Part shown: positions 24,971-33,590 of the stretch, in pieces
Position numbering within the stretch: the stretch's first letter is position 1
Layout: the number at the start of each line of letters is the position of its first letter
Source: Lacrimispora xylanolytica
GTDB lineage: Bacteria > Bacillota > Clostridia > Lachnospirales > Lachnospiraceae
NCBI RefSeq assembly: GCF_026723765.1
Contig: NZ_CP113524.1
Location: forward strand, 2,651,001 to 2,715,000
Direction of reading: 5' to 3'
Length of the DNA: 64,000 bases
Translations under genes and position numbers: made by a program
Notes under the pieces: generated by a model
What the model was told of the DNA's origin: nothing
Seen by the model: only the letters and a program-made list of their open reading frames with translations
The model's database searches: none

Positions 24971-25996
24971 TTATCGGCTCATTTCGCTCTGAGGCCCTTT
25001 ATCATTGTGTTCCCGGATAACCGTATTTACTTCGCTTAAATCTGAGGTAGGCAGATCACCTGGTATGGTATTCTTTAAGGCTGCTGTGGCATTGCCATAC
25101 TGAACTGCCTTCATACAGTCTCCACCACTGCTTAAAAGGCCATATAAAGCTCCTGCAATATAAGCATCTCCGCTTCCAATTCGGTCAACTACATCAATGT
25201 TGTGGTATGGTTCCTCTTCATAGTATTCATCTCTCGAAGCATCATATATAACAGACCCAAAGGTATGACTCTTGGGGCTATGTACGATTCTTTGAGTAGA
25301 TGCTACAATCGAAATAGGATAATCCTTTGTAAAGCTCTTCATCATCTCTTTGACCGTTCCCTCTTTTTTAAAGGTCAGTCTTGCCGTATCTTCCGAGCAG
25401 AAGAATATATCCACATAAGGGAGAATCTCCTCTATGCAGGCTTTCGCCTCCTCACCGGTCCATAAATTTCCACGGAAATTTACATCAAAGGAAATGATTG
25501 TTCCTGATTCCTTAAATTTACGGATCATATCAATGGCAGTCTTCCTGGTATTCTCACAAAGGGCAAGGGTAATGCCCGTAGTATGAAAGCAGGTAGTTGC
25601 CTTATACATTTCGTCAGGAAATGAATCCTCATTAATATAGACAAAGGAACTGTTTTTTCTGTCATAAACAACCTTTGGTTTTCTTGGATAAGCCCCATAC
25701 TCATAATAATAAAGCCCCAGCCTTGCGTTGGAACTCTGATCATATACAAAATAATCATCACTGATTCCATAGGAACGGACTTTATTCTTTGCAAACTTTC
25801 CCATATCATGAGCTGGAAGCTGGGTAACCAATCCGGTATGAAGTCCTAAAAGAGCAGCACCTACTGCAACGTTCAACTCCGCTCCCCCAACCTGTTTCTG
25901 AAAGGAATCGCCTCTGACAAGCCTCTCCACGCCTGCCGGAGACAGACGCAAAAGCAATTCACCAAGGGTTAATAAATCAAATGGTCTGTCGCTCAT
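24971..25996 (-). CDS. PfkB family sugar kinase (2-keto-3-deoxygluconate kinase-like)
   Basis: A 341-residue ribokinase-fold enzyme. The ATG at 25996 (MSDRPFDLLTLGELLLRLSP) has GGAGGAAATAT in front and is preferred to a longer frame that runs back into the upstream kinase gene. The PfkB signatures are VGGAELNVAVGAALLGL near the start and DVVDRIGSGDAYIAG with the catalytic Asp near residue 290. It is a paralogue of the kinase at 26094, and both resemble KdgK. A strong terminator separates the two, so it is probably expressed less or differently. Which of the two phosphorylates ketodeoxygluconate cannot be told here. Confidence 0.88.
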   Translation of the reverse strand: MSDRPFDLLTLGELLLRLSPAGVERLVRGDSFQKQVGGAELNVAVGAALLGLHTGLVTQLPAHDMGKFAKNKVRSYGISDDYFVYDQSSNARLGLYYYEYGAYPRKPKVVYDRKNSSFVYINEDSFPDEMYKATTCFHTTGITLALCENTRKTAIDMIRKFKESGTIISFDVNFRGNLWTGEEAKACIEEILPYVDIFFCSEDTARLTFKKEGTVKEMMKSFTKDYPISIVASTQRIVHSPKSHTFGSVIYDASRDEYYEEEPYHNIDVVDRIGSGDAYIAGALYGLLSSGGDCMKAVQYGNATAALKNTIPGDLPTSDLSEVNTVIREHNDKGPQSEMSR

Positions 25997-26026
25997 ACTG
26001 ATATTTCCTCCATAAGTTTTAAAAAA

Positions 26027-26049
26027 GGGGGTCATTCTACATGACCCCC
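26027..26049 (-). terminator. Terminator between the two kinase genes
   Basis: GGGGGTCAT with ATGACCCCC, five-base loop, followed on the minus strand by TTTTTTAAAAC. It lies between the upstream (26094) and downstream (24971) kinase genes, so the second gene depends on readthrough or an unseen promoter. Confidence 0.85.
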
Positions 26050-26093
26050 GATGTCTTTTATCCCTTTTTAATGGCAGGAATCCGTTCCGATCA

Positions 26094-27125
26094 TTATCTC
26101 TGAACGCGTCCTGATCCGTCTCCGCCTGCCAGAGTCTCAACATCTTCTCTTGTAACCAGGTTAAAGTCTCCAGGAATTGTGTGCTTTAATGCAGAAGCTG
26201 CTACTGCATATTCAAGAGCACCCTTGAAGTCTTTTTTATCTACCATTCCGCAGATTACGCCTGCTGCGAAGGAATCTCCGCCGCCTACACGGTCTACGAT
26301 TGGTGTTACATGATATTTTCTGGAGTGATAGAACTCACGAGTTGCACCATCCATGATACAAGCTGACCATCCATTGTCAGATGCAGAGCGGCTCTCACGT
26401 AAGGAGCTTACTACATACTTAAAGCCGAACTTGTCGATCATCTGATTGAAGATATCTACATAGCCCTGTAACTCAAGCTCTCCGCTGGTTACATCAGTGT
26501 TGCCTGGCTTAAATCCAAGAACCTTTTCCGCATCCTCTTCATTACCGATACAAACATCAACGTACTGCATTAAGTTTGTCATAACCTTCTGAGCTTTTTC
26601 AGAAGACCATAATTTCTTACGGAAGTTTAAGTCAACAGAAACTGTTACGCCGTGAGCCTTAGCTGCCTTTAAGGCAGCCTCAGTAAGCTCTGCTGCGCCG
26701 TCACTTACTGCTGGTGTAATTCCGGTAAAGTGAAACCAGTCAGCGCCTTCAAAGATCTCATCAAAGTTGAAATCAGAAGCTTTTGCAGTAGAAATAGAGG
26801 AATGTGCTCTATCATAAACAACAGTAGAAGCTCTCATAGCAGAACCTGTCTCTAAGAAATAGATACCAAGTCTTTCTCCGCCTCTTGCAATGTGCTTTGT
26901 TCCTACATTATATTTTCTAAGCGCTGCAACTGCACACTCACCGATTGGATTCTTCGGTACAGCAGATACAAACTCAGCTTCATGTCCGTAATTTGCTAAA
27001 GAAACTGCTACGTTAGCTTCTCCGCCGCCGTAGTTTACATCAAACTCATCTGCCTGAATAAATTTTTCATTGTTCGGGGTAGATAATCTTAACATGATCT
27101 CGCCCATGGTTACGATCTTTGCCAT
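26094..27125 (-). CDS. kdgK: 2-dehydro-3-deoxygluconokinase (PfkB family)
   Basis: Phosphorylates 2-keto-3-deoxygluconate to KDPG. 343 residues with VNYGGGEANVAVSLANYGHE near residue 30 and the PfkB signature TPIVDRVGGGDSFAAGV (catalytic Asp near 286). It lies 34 bases after the KDPG aldolase gene (eda), in the order of the pathway. Together with UxaC nearby and UxuAB at 57.6-60.4 kb it completes glucuronate breakdown. AAGGAGAG precedes the ATG. Function is assigned from family and context. Confidence 0.9.
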   Translation of the reverse strand: MAKIVTMGEIMLRLSTPNNEKFIQADEFDVNYGGGEANVAVSLANYGHEAEFVSAVPKNPIGECAVAALRKYNVGTKHIARGGERLGIYFLETGSAMRASTVVYDRAHSSISTAKASDFNFDEIFEGADWFHFTGITPAVSDGAAELTEAALKAAKAHGVTVSVDLNFRKKLWSSEKAQKVMTNLMQYVDVCIGNEEDAEKVLGFKPGNTDVTSGELELQGYVDIFNQMIDKFGFKYVVSSLRESRSASDNGWSACIMDGATREFYHSRKYHVTPIVDRVGGGDSFAAGVICGMVDKKDFKGALEYAVAASALKHTIPGDFNLVTREDVETLAGGDGSGRVQR

Positions 27126-27159
27126 TTTGTACTCTCCTTAATTCTTAAGTTAGTTTTAA

Positions 27160-27810
27160 TTATTTGCGTGCTGCTGCTACTGCTTCAACAAATTCTTTTG
27201 CCTTAGCGGTAATTGCTGCGAAATCGCCTGTTTTAGCGCCCTGTGTTAAACTGCTGCCTGTACCAACTGCATATGCGCCAGCTTTGATCCATTTGTCAAC
27301 GTTATCAACATCAACACCACCGGATGGCATGAAATCACCCTGTGGAAGAGGTCCTTTGAAGGAACTGATTGCAGATGGTCCCATGATATTGCCTGGGAAG
27401 ATCTTGATGATGTCACAACCAGCTTCTAATGCTGTGATTGCTTCGGTTGGTGTCATAACGCCTGGAAGCATTGGTACTCTGTAACGGTTGCAAAGTTTGA
27501 TTGTATCTACGTTTAAGCCAGGGCTTACTACGTAGTTTGCACCTGCAAGGATTGCTGCTCTTGCTGTCTCAGGATCAAGTACAGTACCTGCGCCAATGAC
27601 AACATCCTCATTACTCTTATATTTTTCAGACATTTTTGCGATGAATTCGATTGGATTTCCTTCATCCATAGTCATAGTGATCTCAATAAAGTTAATACCG
27701 CCTGCGATGATTGCGTCAACTACTTTTTCACCCTGCTCCAAGTTCTTAGCACGAACAACAGCTACGAGGCAGTCTTTTTTCATCTTAGATAAAACCTGTT
27801 CTTTTTTCAT
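27160..27810 (-). CDS. eda: KDPG / 4-hydroxy-2-oxoglutarate aldolase
   Basis: Splits KDPG to pyruvate and glyceraldehyde-3-phosphate. 216-residue class I aldolase barrel with FIEITMTMD (about residue 41), VIGAGTVLDPETARAAI (about 71-87), FVVSP-like NYVVSPGLN, the Schiff-base Lys in CDIIKIFPGN (about 140) and MPSGGVDVDNV. Directly followed by kdgK. A consensus promoter (27909-27881) and palindrome TTCGTATATACGAA (27836-27849) sit upstream, so it is probably controlled by the adjacent IclR-type protein. Confidence 0.95.
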   Translation of the reverse strand: MKKEQVLSKMKKDCLVAVVRAKNLEQGEKVVDAIIAGGINFIEITMTMDEGNPIEFIAKMSEKYKSNEDVVIGAGTVLDPETARAAILAGANYVVSPGLNVDTIKLCNRYRVPMLPGVMTPTEAITALEAGCDIIKIFPGNIMGPSAISSFKGPLPQGDFMPSGGVDVDNVDKWIKAGAYAVGTGSSLTQGAKTGDFAAITAKAKEFVEAVAAARK

Positions 27811-27835
27811 GATTCTTGCTCTCTCCTTCTCTTAA

Positions 27836-27849
27836 TTCGTATATACGAA
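27836..27849. promoter_or_regulatory. Candidate IclR operator upstream of eda
   Basis: Perfect 14-base palindrome TTCGTATATACGAA between the eda promoter and its start codon. The identical sequence occurs upstream of the IclR-family gene (28743-28756). Confidence 0.75.
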
Positions 27850-27880
27850 ACAACTTCATATTTACGATTCTTATACTTGA

Positions 27881-27909
27881 ATATTAATCGTTTCTACTGA
27901 TTTTGTCAA
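27881..27909 (-). promoter_or_regulatory. Promoter of eda-kdgK
   Basis: -35 TTGACA (27909-27904), 17-base spacer, -10 TAATAT (27886-27881). It lies between the IclR stop codon and the palindrome at 27836. Confidence 0.8.
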
Positions 27910-27919
27910 CAGGTATTCC

Positions 27920-28681
27920 TCATATTTTTCCAAGATATCCTAATAACCTGGAAACCTCCATTGCCTTTTGGGAAATCAGTTTTCCAAGTGCTTCATAATC
28001 CTCCACAGGCTTATAAAGGGTGGACATACTAATCGCTCCCAGCACATTGCCGTCCCTGTCAAAAACCGGAGCGCCAACGCACTGCATATGCTCTTCCATC
28101 TCTCTTGCGTCAAAGGCATATCCCCTCTCCCTCACTTCTTCAAGTTCTTTAAGGAGCTGGTCTCTGTCCTTTATGGTGCGCTCAGTAAATTGGGTGAATT
28201 TAATCCGGCTGATCATCTGTTCCCTTTTTTCATCCTCGCTGTAAGCAAGAATGACTTTTCCAAGAGAGGTACAGTACATAGGATTCTTTGATCCCACAGT
28301 TGCTGTGGTGATGATCGGATTTTCCGGCTCAAATTTACATATGTACACGACATGATGATCGGAAGGTACTCCGAAGAAGACTGTTTTCCCCACTTCTTTT
28401 GCAAATGCCTTAAGAATCGGTTCAATGGTGCCTATAAAATTAAGATTATTCGTATAATTGACTCCAATCCGGTAAGACATTAAGCCTATGGTGTAATTCT
28501 GCTTCTGCCCCCGCTTTACATTTACCATACCCATCTCTGCTAAGGTAGTAACAATATCATAGGCGCTTGTTTTTGGCAGATCCAGCTTTTCACAGAGATC
28601 ATCTAATGTGGCACCTTCCGGTGACCGGGAAATAAGTTTTAAAATATCCACTGTTCTTTGAGTGGTCCGATTGAGTTTCAT
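27920..28681 (-). CDS. IclR family transcriptional regulator (KdgR-like)
   Basis: A 253-residue protein with an N-terminal winged helix (RTTQRTVDILKLISRSPEGATL, helix-turn-helix through about residue 45) and the C-terminal IclR ligand-binding domain (GKTVFFGVPSDHHVVYICKF; CTSLGKVILAY; YAFDAREMEEHMQCVGAPVF). Members of this family sense ketodeoxygluconate (KdgR) or related acids. Its own upstream region and that of eda share the palindrome TTCGTATATACGAA, pointing to autoregulation and control of eda-kdgK. GGAGG precedes the ATG. The ligand is inference. Confidence 0.93.
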   Translation of the reverse strand: MKLNRTTQRTVDILKLISRSPEGATLDDLCEKLDLPKTSAYDIVTTLAEMGMVNVKRGQKQNYTIGLMSYRIGVNYTNNLNFIGTIEPILKAFAKEVGKTVFFGVPSDHHVVYICKFEPENPIITTATVGSKNPMYCTSLGKVILAYSEDEKREQMISRIKFTQFTERTIKDRDQLLKELEEVRERGYAFDAREMEEHMQCVGAPVFDRDGNVLGAISMSTLYKPVEDYEALGKLISQKAMEVSRLLGYLGKI

Positions 28682-28742
28682 GGCTTGCCTCCGTTTCTAC
28701 TTCTTAGTATACTCCTGAAAAACAAAAAAATGCAAGTCAATT

Positions 28743-28756
28743 TTCGTATATACGAA
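28743..28756. promoter_or_regulatory. Candidate IclR operator upstream of its own gene
   Basis: Second copy of TTCGTATATACGAA, upstream of a possible minus-strand promoter (TTGCAT, 18 bases, TATACT). It could also affect the divergent LacI gene at 28896. Confidence 0.75.
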
Positions 28757-28824
28757 GATTTTGAAAGCATTTACATTATAATCCACTTTTATTGGGTTAT
28801 TTCTACAAAAAAATAAATCAGGGA

Positions 28825-28853
28825 TTGTATTATTTATCATAATTAGGTATAAT
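28825..28853 (+). promoter_or_regulatory. Promoter of the LacI-uxaC operon
   Basis: -35 TTGTAT (28825-28830), 17-base spacer, consensus -10 TATAAT (28848-28853). Confidence 0.55.
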
Positions 28854-28895
28854 AAGTGAGGTATGTAAATACTTACAATTACGGAGGTGCTGCTT

Positions 28896-29897
28896 TTGAA
28901 TATCTATGATGTTTCCAAACATGCCCACGTTTCGATCGCCACCGTTTCCCGAGTTATCAACGGAAATCCCAATGTCAGTGAAAAGACCAGAATGCGGGTA
29001 CTTGCTGTTATGGATGAGCTGGGATATACCCCTAATGTATTCGCCAGGAGCCTGGGGCTTAATACCATGAAGACCATTGGAATCATGTGTTCTGACTCTT
29101 CTGACCCATGGCTTGCAGAGGCCATCTCCTACTTAGAAAAGGAGCTTAGAAAGAACGGATACGATTCCATTCTCTGCTGCAGCGGCTATTTGCCTGAAAC
29201 AAAGAAGAAATACTTAGAACTGCTATGTTCCAAGCGGGTGGATGCCATTATACTCACTGGTTCCCATTATATAGAAGCAAAAGCAAAGGACAATGCCTAT
29301 CTTTTAGAGGCTGCCAAAGATATTCCGATTATGCTGGTCAACGGACATCTTGACGGGGAACAGATTTACAGTACTGTCTGTGACGACCAGGCTGCTGTAT
29401 ACGATGCTGTCTCAAAACTGATTAAGGCAGGACGTTCCTCCATACTTTATCTTTATTCCGGAAACTCTTACAGCAATTTATTAAAGCTTTCCGGTTACCG
29501 TAAGGCATTGACTGATTCCGGTCTGCCCATTCGTGATGAACTTCTGGTTATTTCTCCAAAGGATATTGATTCCGCCATGGAGCATCTTAAGCTCCTCTCT
29601 TTAAAAGGTATCCATTTTGACGCTGTCTTTGCAGCCGAAGATATTCTGGCCGTGGGTGCTGTCAAATATGGAGAGCAGGCCGGACTTAAAATACCTGAGG
29701 ATATTAATATTATTGGTTATAATAACTCCATTCTTTCAAGATGTACGACTCCAGAGCTCACCTCTGTGGACAATAAAGTGGAGTCCATCTGCACCACCAC
29801 TGTCCATACCCTGATGAAGGTGTTGAACAATGGAAACGTACCGGCAAAGACAACTATAACTTCGGAGTTAATCAAACGAGGTACTACTAATTTTTAA
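28896..29897 (+). CDS. LacI family transcriptional regulator
   Basis: A 333-residue regulator with helix-turn-helix IYDVSKHAHVSIATVSRVIN and a sugar-binding C-terminal domain. The start is a TTG at 28896, eight bases after GGAGG. The GTG at 28887 overlaps that site and cannot be right. It sits 28 bases before uxaC in the same direction, so it probably regulates uronate isomerase and perhaps the divergent IclR/eda genes. It is a second regulator in the locus beside the IclR protein. Confidence 0.92.
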   Translation: MNIYDVSKHAHVSIATVSRVINGNPNVSEKTRMRVLAVMDELGYTPNVFARSLGLNTMKTIGIMCSDSSDPWLAEAISYLEKELRKNGYDSILCCSGYLPETKKKYLELLCSKRVDAIILTGSHYIEAKAKDNAYLLEAAKDIPIMLVNGHLDGEQIYSTVCDDQAAVYDAVSKLIKAGRSSILYLYSGNSYSNLLKLSGYRKALTDSGLPIRDELLVISPKDIDSAMEHLKLLSLKGIHFDAVFAAEDILAVGAVKYGEQAGLKIPEDINIIGYNNSILSRCTTPELTSVDNKVESICTTTVHTLMKVLNNGNVPAKTTITSELIKRGTTNF

Positions 29898-29924
29898 TCA
29901 TATATACAAGGAGGACTCACTAAC

Positions 29925-31322
29925 ATGAAACAATTTATGGACCAGGATTTCTTACTGTCTACCGATTCCGCAAAATCACTTTACCACACCTATGCAAAGA
30001 ATATGCCCATCGTAGACTACCATTGCCACATCAATCCTCAGGAGATTTTTGAAGACCGCAAGTTCGACAACATCACTCAGGTTTGGTTAGGCGGCGACCA
30101 TTATAAATGGCGTCAGATGCGCTCTAACGGTGTGGATGAAAAATATATAACCGGTGATGCTTCCGATCGTGAGAAATTCCAGAAATGGGCAGAGACACTT
30201 TCTAAGCTCATTGGTAACCCGCTCTATCACTGGAGTCATCTGGAACTTCAGAGATACTTTGGCTATACCGGCTATTTAAATGGCGATACTGCTGAAGAAG
30301 TATGGAATCTCTGCAACGAAAAGCTTCATGAGGCATCCATGAGCGCACGTAATATCATTAAGCAGTCCAACGTTACTCTGATCTGCACCACCGACGATCC
30401 AGCTGATTCCTTGGAATGGCATCAGAAGATCGCAGCAGATACTTCTTTTGACGTAAAGGTGCTTCCTGCCTGGAGACCGGACAAGGCAATGAACGTAGAA
30501 AAGCCTGATTTCGCTTCCTACATCGGAAAATTATCAGAGGTCAGCGGAATGGAAATTAAAGATTTCTCTTCCTTAAAGGCTGCTCTTAAAAACCGTATGG
30601 AATTCTTTAAGAACCAGGGTTGTTCTGTATCTGACCATGCTCTTGAATATGTGATGTACGTTCCGGCAGACGACGCTGAGCTGGAAGCAATCTTTGCAAA
30701 AGGACTTGCTGGAAAAGCCATTTCCAAAGAAGAAGAACTGAAATTTAAAACTGCATTTATGTTATTCGTAGCAAAGGAATACAATCGTATGGGTTGGGTG
30801 ATGCAGCTTCATTATGGCTGTAAGCGTGATAATAACGCTATGATGTTTGAAAAACTTGGTGCTGATACCGGCTTTGACTGCATCAACAACTATGCTCCAT
30901 CCGCTCAGATGGCTGACTTTTTAAATGCATTAAGTGCTACCAACGAGATTCCGAAAACCATTCTTTATTCCTTAAACCCTAACGACAATGCTTCCATCGG
31001 AACCATTCTTGGCTGCTTCCAGAGCGAGTATCCTGGAAAAATTCAGCAGGGTTCTGCCTGGTGGTTTAACGATCACAAGGTAGGAATGACCGAGCAGATG
31101 ACCTCACTTGCAAACCTTGGCTGCCTTGGCAATTTCATTGGTATGCTTACTGACTCCAGAAGCTTCTTATCTTACACAAGACACGAATACTTCCGCAGAA
31201 TCCTTTGCGAATTAATCGGAGGCTGGGTAGATAACGGAGAATATCCAGATGACCAGAAGGCATTAAAGGAAATCATCGAAGGAATTTCTTATAACAACGC
31301 AATCAAATACTTTAATTTCTAA
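29925..31322 (+). CDS. uxaC: Uronate (glucuronate) isomerase
   Basis: Converts D-glucuronate to D-fructuronate, or galacturonate to tagaturonate. At 465 residues it has normal length. The metal-site motif VDYHCHINPQEI is near residue 27, with KWRQMRSNGV, TTDDPADSLEWH and the C-terminal DSRSFLSYTRHEYFRRILCE all typical of UxaC (amidohydrolase superfamily). It follows a LacI regulator with ACAAGGAGG ahead of the ATG and ends at a strong terminator. Its product feeds UxuB (57650) and UxuA (59285). Confidence 0.97.
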   Translation: MKQFMDQDFLLSTDSAKSLYHTYAKNMPIVDYHCHINPQEIFEDRKFDNITQVWLGGDHYKWRQMRSNGVDEKYITGDASDREKFQKWAETLSKLIGNPLYHWSHLELQRYFGYTGYLNGDTAEEVWNLCNEKLHEASMSARNIIKQSNVTLICTTDDPADSLEWHQKIAADTSFDVKVLPAWRPDKAMNVEKPDFASYIGKLSEVSGMEIKDFSSLKAALKNRMEFFKNQGCSVSDHALEYVMYVPADDAELEAIFAKGLAGKAISKEEELKFKTAFMLFVAKEYNRMGWVMQLHYGCKRDNNAMMFEKLGADTGFDCINNYAPSAQMADFLNALSATNEIPKTILYSLNPNDNASIGTILGCFQSEYPGKIQQGSAWWFNDHKVGMTEQMTSLANLGCLGNFIGMLTDSRSFLSYTRHEYFRRILCELIGGWVDNGEYPDDQKALKEIIEGISYNNAIKYFNF

Positions 31323-31326
31323 TAGT

Positions 31327-31368
31327 AAAAACCCCCTGGTATGCGGTTAGCCGCACCAGGGGGTTTTA
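31327..31368. terminator. Bidirectional terminator between uxaC and the rnf operon
   Basis: AAAACCCCCTGGT with ACCAGGGGGTTTT and a GCGGTTAGCCGC inner hairpin, flanked by A and T runs. It directly follows both convergent stop codons. Confidence 0.92.
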
Positions 31369-31371
31369 TGT

Positions 31372-31653
31372 TTAATTTTGATTCATAATTTCACGGATTT
31401 TATCCGCTGTCTTATCCCTGCCTACAGGACAGCCCGTAACAGGGGCACTGCCTTCTGCAATGGCCTTCGCCAGTGCATCACAGCCTGCATAGCCGCACCG
31501 TCCGCAGTTGATTCCGGGCAGTGCGCCTCTAACCAAGATTTCTATTTTATCAGTCTCTACTTTGAATTTCTCACTGGCAACCCCAAGGAATAGACCAACT
31601 AAAATACCCGTTCCTCCTAAAACAGCAGCCGCAGATAACATTCCAATTATCAT
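31372..31653 (-). CDS. rnfB: Short RnfB: membrane anchor plus one 4Fe-4S domain only
   Basis: A 93-residue protein matching only the N-terminus of RnfB. One membrane helix (GMLSAAAVLGGTGILVGLFL) is followed by the 4Fe-4S motif GINCGRCGYAGCDALAKAI and GCPVGRD. The two C-terminal ferredoxin-type domains present in standard RnfB are absent, and the stop is followed within four bases by the operon terminator. This is therefore an intact short gene or an old deletion, not a frameshift within the window. Last gene of rnfCDGEAB. The ATG at 31653 is used; a TTG two codons earlier is better spaced from AGGAAG. How electrons enter this Rnf is unclear. Confidence 0.85.
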   Translation of the reverse strand: MIIGMLSAAAVLGGTGILVGLFLGVASEKFKVETDKIEILVRGALPGINCGRCGYAGCDALAKAIAEGSAPVTGCPVGRDKTADKIREIMNQN

Positions 31654-31671
31654 GAGCAATCTTCTTCCTTT

Positions 31672-32247
31672 CTATATAAGCCCTGCAAACCCCAAAAAAG
31701 CAATTGCCATAAGTCCCGCAGTAATTAAAATAATGGGAGAACCCTTGAAGGATTCTGGGATGTCATTATATTTAATCCTTTCCCGGATTCCAGCCAGCAT
31801 AACAATTGCAATGGTAAATCCCGCGGAGATACCGATTCCATTTACAACGCTTTGTAAGATTCCATAGCTTTTGGAAACATTGGTAAGAGCAGCTCCAAGC
31901 ACGGCACAGTTGGTGGTGATCAGGGGCAGGTAAATACCCATGGTCTTATGAAGAGGCGGCATGCTTTTTTTCATAAATAGTTCGACAAATTGAACCAGAG
32001 CCGCTATTACCAGAATAAATACCATGGTCTGGAGATATTCTAGGTGAAGATTAACCAAAATCCCATTATAAATCATACTGGTAACCAGAGAAGAAATGGT
32101 GATAACAAAGACCACTGCACCACCCATCCCCGCAGCCGTTTTTACATTCTTTGACACCCCAAGAAAGGGGCATAAGCCTAGAAACTGGCTAAGTACCACG
32201 TTATTTACCAGGGCAGCGCCCACGGCAATTAACAACAGTTCTTTCAT
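31672..32247 (-). CDS. rnfA: Rnf electron transport complex subunit A
   Basis: A 191-residue integral membrane subunit with six spans and no soluble domain. NNVVLSQFLGLCPFLGVS near the start and ITTNCAVLGAALTN in the middle are conserved in RnfA/NqrE and carry the paired cysteines that hold an intramembrane Fe-S cluster with RnfE. It is part of the ferredoxin:NAD+ oxidoreductase that pumps sodium or protons. It lies 11 bases after rnfE and 18 bases before rnfB. Confidence 0.96.
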   Translation of the reverse strand: MKELLLIAVGAALVNNVVLSQFLGLCPFLGVSKNVKTAAGMGGAVVFVITISSLVTSMIYNGILVNLHLEYLQTMVFILVIAALVQFVELFMKKSMPPLHKTMGIYLPLITTNCAVLGAALTNVSKSYGILQSVVNGIGISAGFTIAIVMLAGIRERIKYNDIPESFKGSPIILITAGLMAIAFLGFAGLI

Positions 32248-32258
32248 CCTTTAACCTC

Positions 32259-32963
32259 CTATTCTTTTCCTTGTCCTTGTTTTCCTTTTCCACTTTTAGG
32301 CACTTTATGGTTGGAAAGCTCTCCACAAGAGCCACAGCCAGCACCGCAGGCACCAGAAGCACCATTCGTCGCAGATGGAGCCTTGAATTTATTTTGTAAG
32401 GCAGTCAGTACAGCAAGGGCAAAGAACGCACCAGGAGCCAGTACAAACGCAGTAATGTGATATCTCTCTGGTATCACCATCATGCCAAGGACAGATCCTG
32501 CACCTAGTATTTCACGGACAAAACCGATTAAGGACAGAGCAATGGTAAAACCGATTCCCATTCCCAGTCCATCAAATGCAGATACTACAATACCATTTTT
32601 AGATGCAAAGGACTCGGCTCTTCCTAAAATGATACAGTTTACCACAATGAGGGGAATATAGATTCCCAGTGCTGTGTAAAGGGAAGGGACATACGCCTGC
32701 AACAGCATCTGAACGGTTGTTACAAGAGCGGCAACGATAACGATATAAGCCGGGATCCGGATATTATCTGAAATAATCTTGCGAAGAAGGGAAATTAGGA
32801 TATTGGAAAATATCAATACCAGAGCTGTTGAAATTCCCATTGCAAAACCGTTGATTACAGAAGTGGTAACAGCCAGTGTGGGACACATTCCAAGCATCAT
32901 TACAAAGGTTGGATTCTCCTTCCAGATGCCGTTCCATATTCGTTCCATATTATGATTCTTCAT
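32259..32963 (-). CDS. rnfE: Rnf electron transport complex subunit E
   Basis: A 234-residue membrane subunit paired with RnfA, with LGMCPTLAVTTSVINGFAMG and IVVNCIILGRAESFASKNG carrying the conserved Cys residues. It has an extra C-terminal tail rich in Cys and Gly (GACGAGCGSCGEL) and then Lys/Gly/Gln. The tail is not part of the core family and could bind metal; this is unverified. It sits between rnfG and rnfA. Confidence 0.95.
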   Translation of the reverse strand: MKNHNMERIWNGIWKENPTFVMMLGMCPTLAVTTSVINGFAMGISTALVLIFSNILISLLRKIISDNIRIPAYIVIVAALVTTVQMLLQAYVPSLYTALGIYIPLIVVNCIILGRAESFASKNGIVVSAFDGLGMGIGFTIALSLIGFVREILGAGSVLGMMVIPERYHITAFVLAPGAFFALAVLTALQNKFKAPSATNGASGACGAGCGSCGELSNHKVPKSGKGKQGQGKE

Positions 32964-32974
32964 CTCTTCACCTC

Positions 32975-33589
32975 CTATTGGTCAACGTTTTGATACATAA
33001 GGTATAGTGCAGCATTCACTGCATTGGTAACTGCACGGGAGGTAATGGTGGCTCCGCTTATGGCATTAATTTCACCCTCACCTGCATTGCCAGACTTTGT
33101 TACGGTCAGACTTTCTCCTGACTTACCTGCAAACTGGCCCTTAAACTCCGGCTCCTCTGCTCTTTGACCAAGACCAGGAGTATCATTTAGTTCCAGCATT
33201 TCAATTCCTTTAATCGTCTTATCAGCATTGATTCCAACCAGGATCTGTACCAGTCCATCATAGCTGTCATTGGAATGAGAAGTAACTACATACCCGAGAA
33301 CTGATCCGCTTTTATCCACAGCCTGCAATGCCTGATCTAAGCCAACATTACCGTAATCCTGTGATGGAAGCTCTTCATTGCTCTTTTTTAATGCATCCGT
33401 AAGTTTATCATCAGCTTTGAAATCAACCGCATCAGGAAATACAGTTTTGTAGGCTTCCAGATGAGCTGCAATCGCTGACTTATTAATCGTATCTCTGGTC
33501 AGCTCATGAACACCACCAAGAATCAAACCGGATATTACAGTAATTGCAAATAAAATTAAAGCATCTTTTAAAATTTGTCCATATTTCAT
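32975..33589 (-). CDS. rnfG: Rnf electron transport complex subunit G (FMN-binding)
   Basis: A 204-residue protein with one N-terminal membrane anchor (LILFAITVISGLILGGV) and an extracytoplasmic FMN-binding domain. The flavin attachment motif is ISGATITSRAV near residue 182, where a Thr would carry covalent FMN. It sits one base after rnfD on the same strand. A TPGLGQRAEE segment matches the FMN-binding domain family. Confidence 0.95.
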   Translation of the reverse strand: MKYGQILKDALILFAITVISGLILGGVHELTRDTINKSAIAAHLEAYKTVFPDAVDFKADDKLTDALKKSNEELPSQDYGNVGLDQALQAVDKSGSVLGYVVTSHSNDSYDGLVQILVGINADKTIKGIEMLELNDTPGLGQRAEEPEFKGQFAGKSGESLTVTKSGNAGEGEINAISGATITSRAVTNAVNAALYLMYQNVDQ

Positions 33590-33590
33590 C

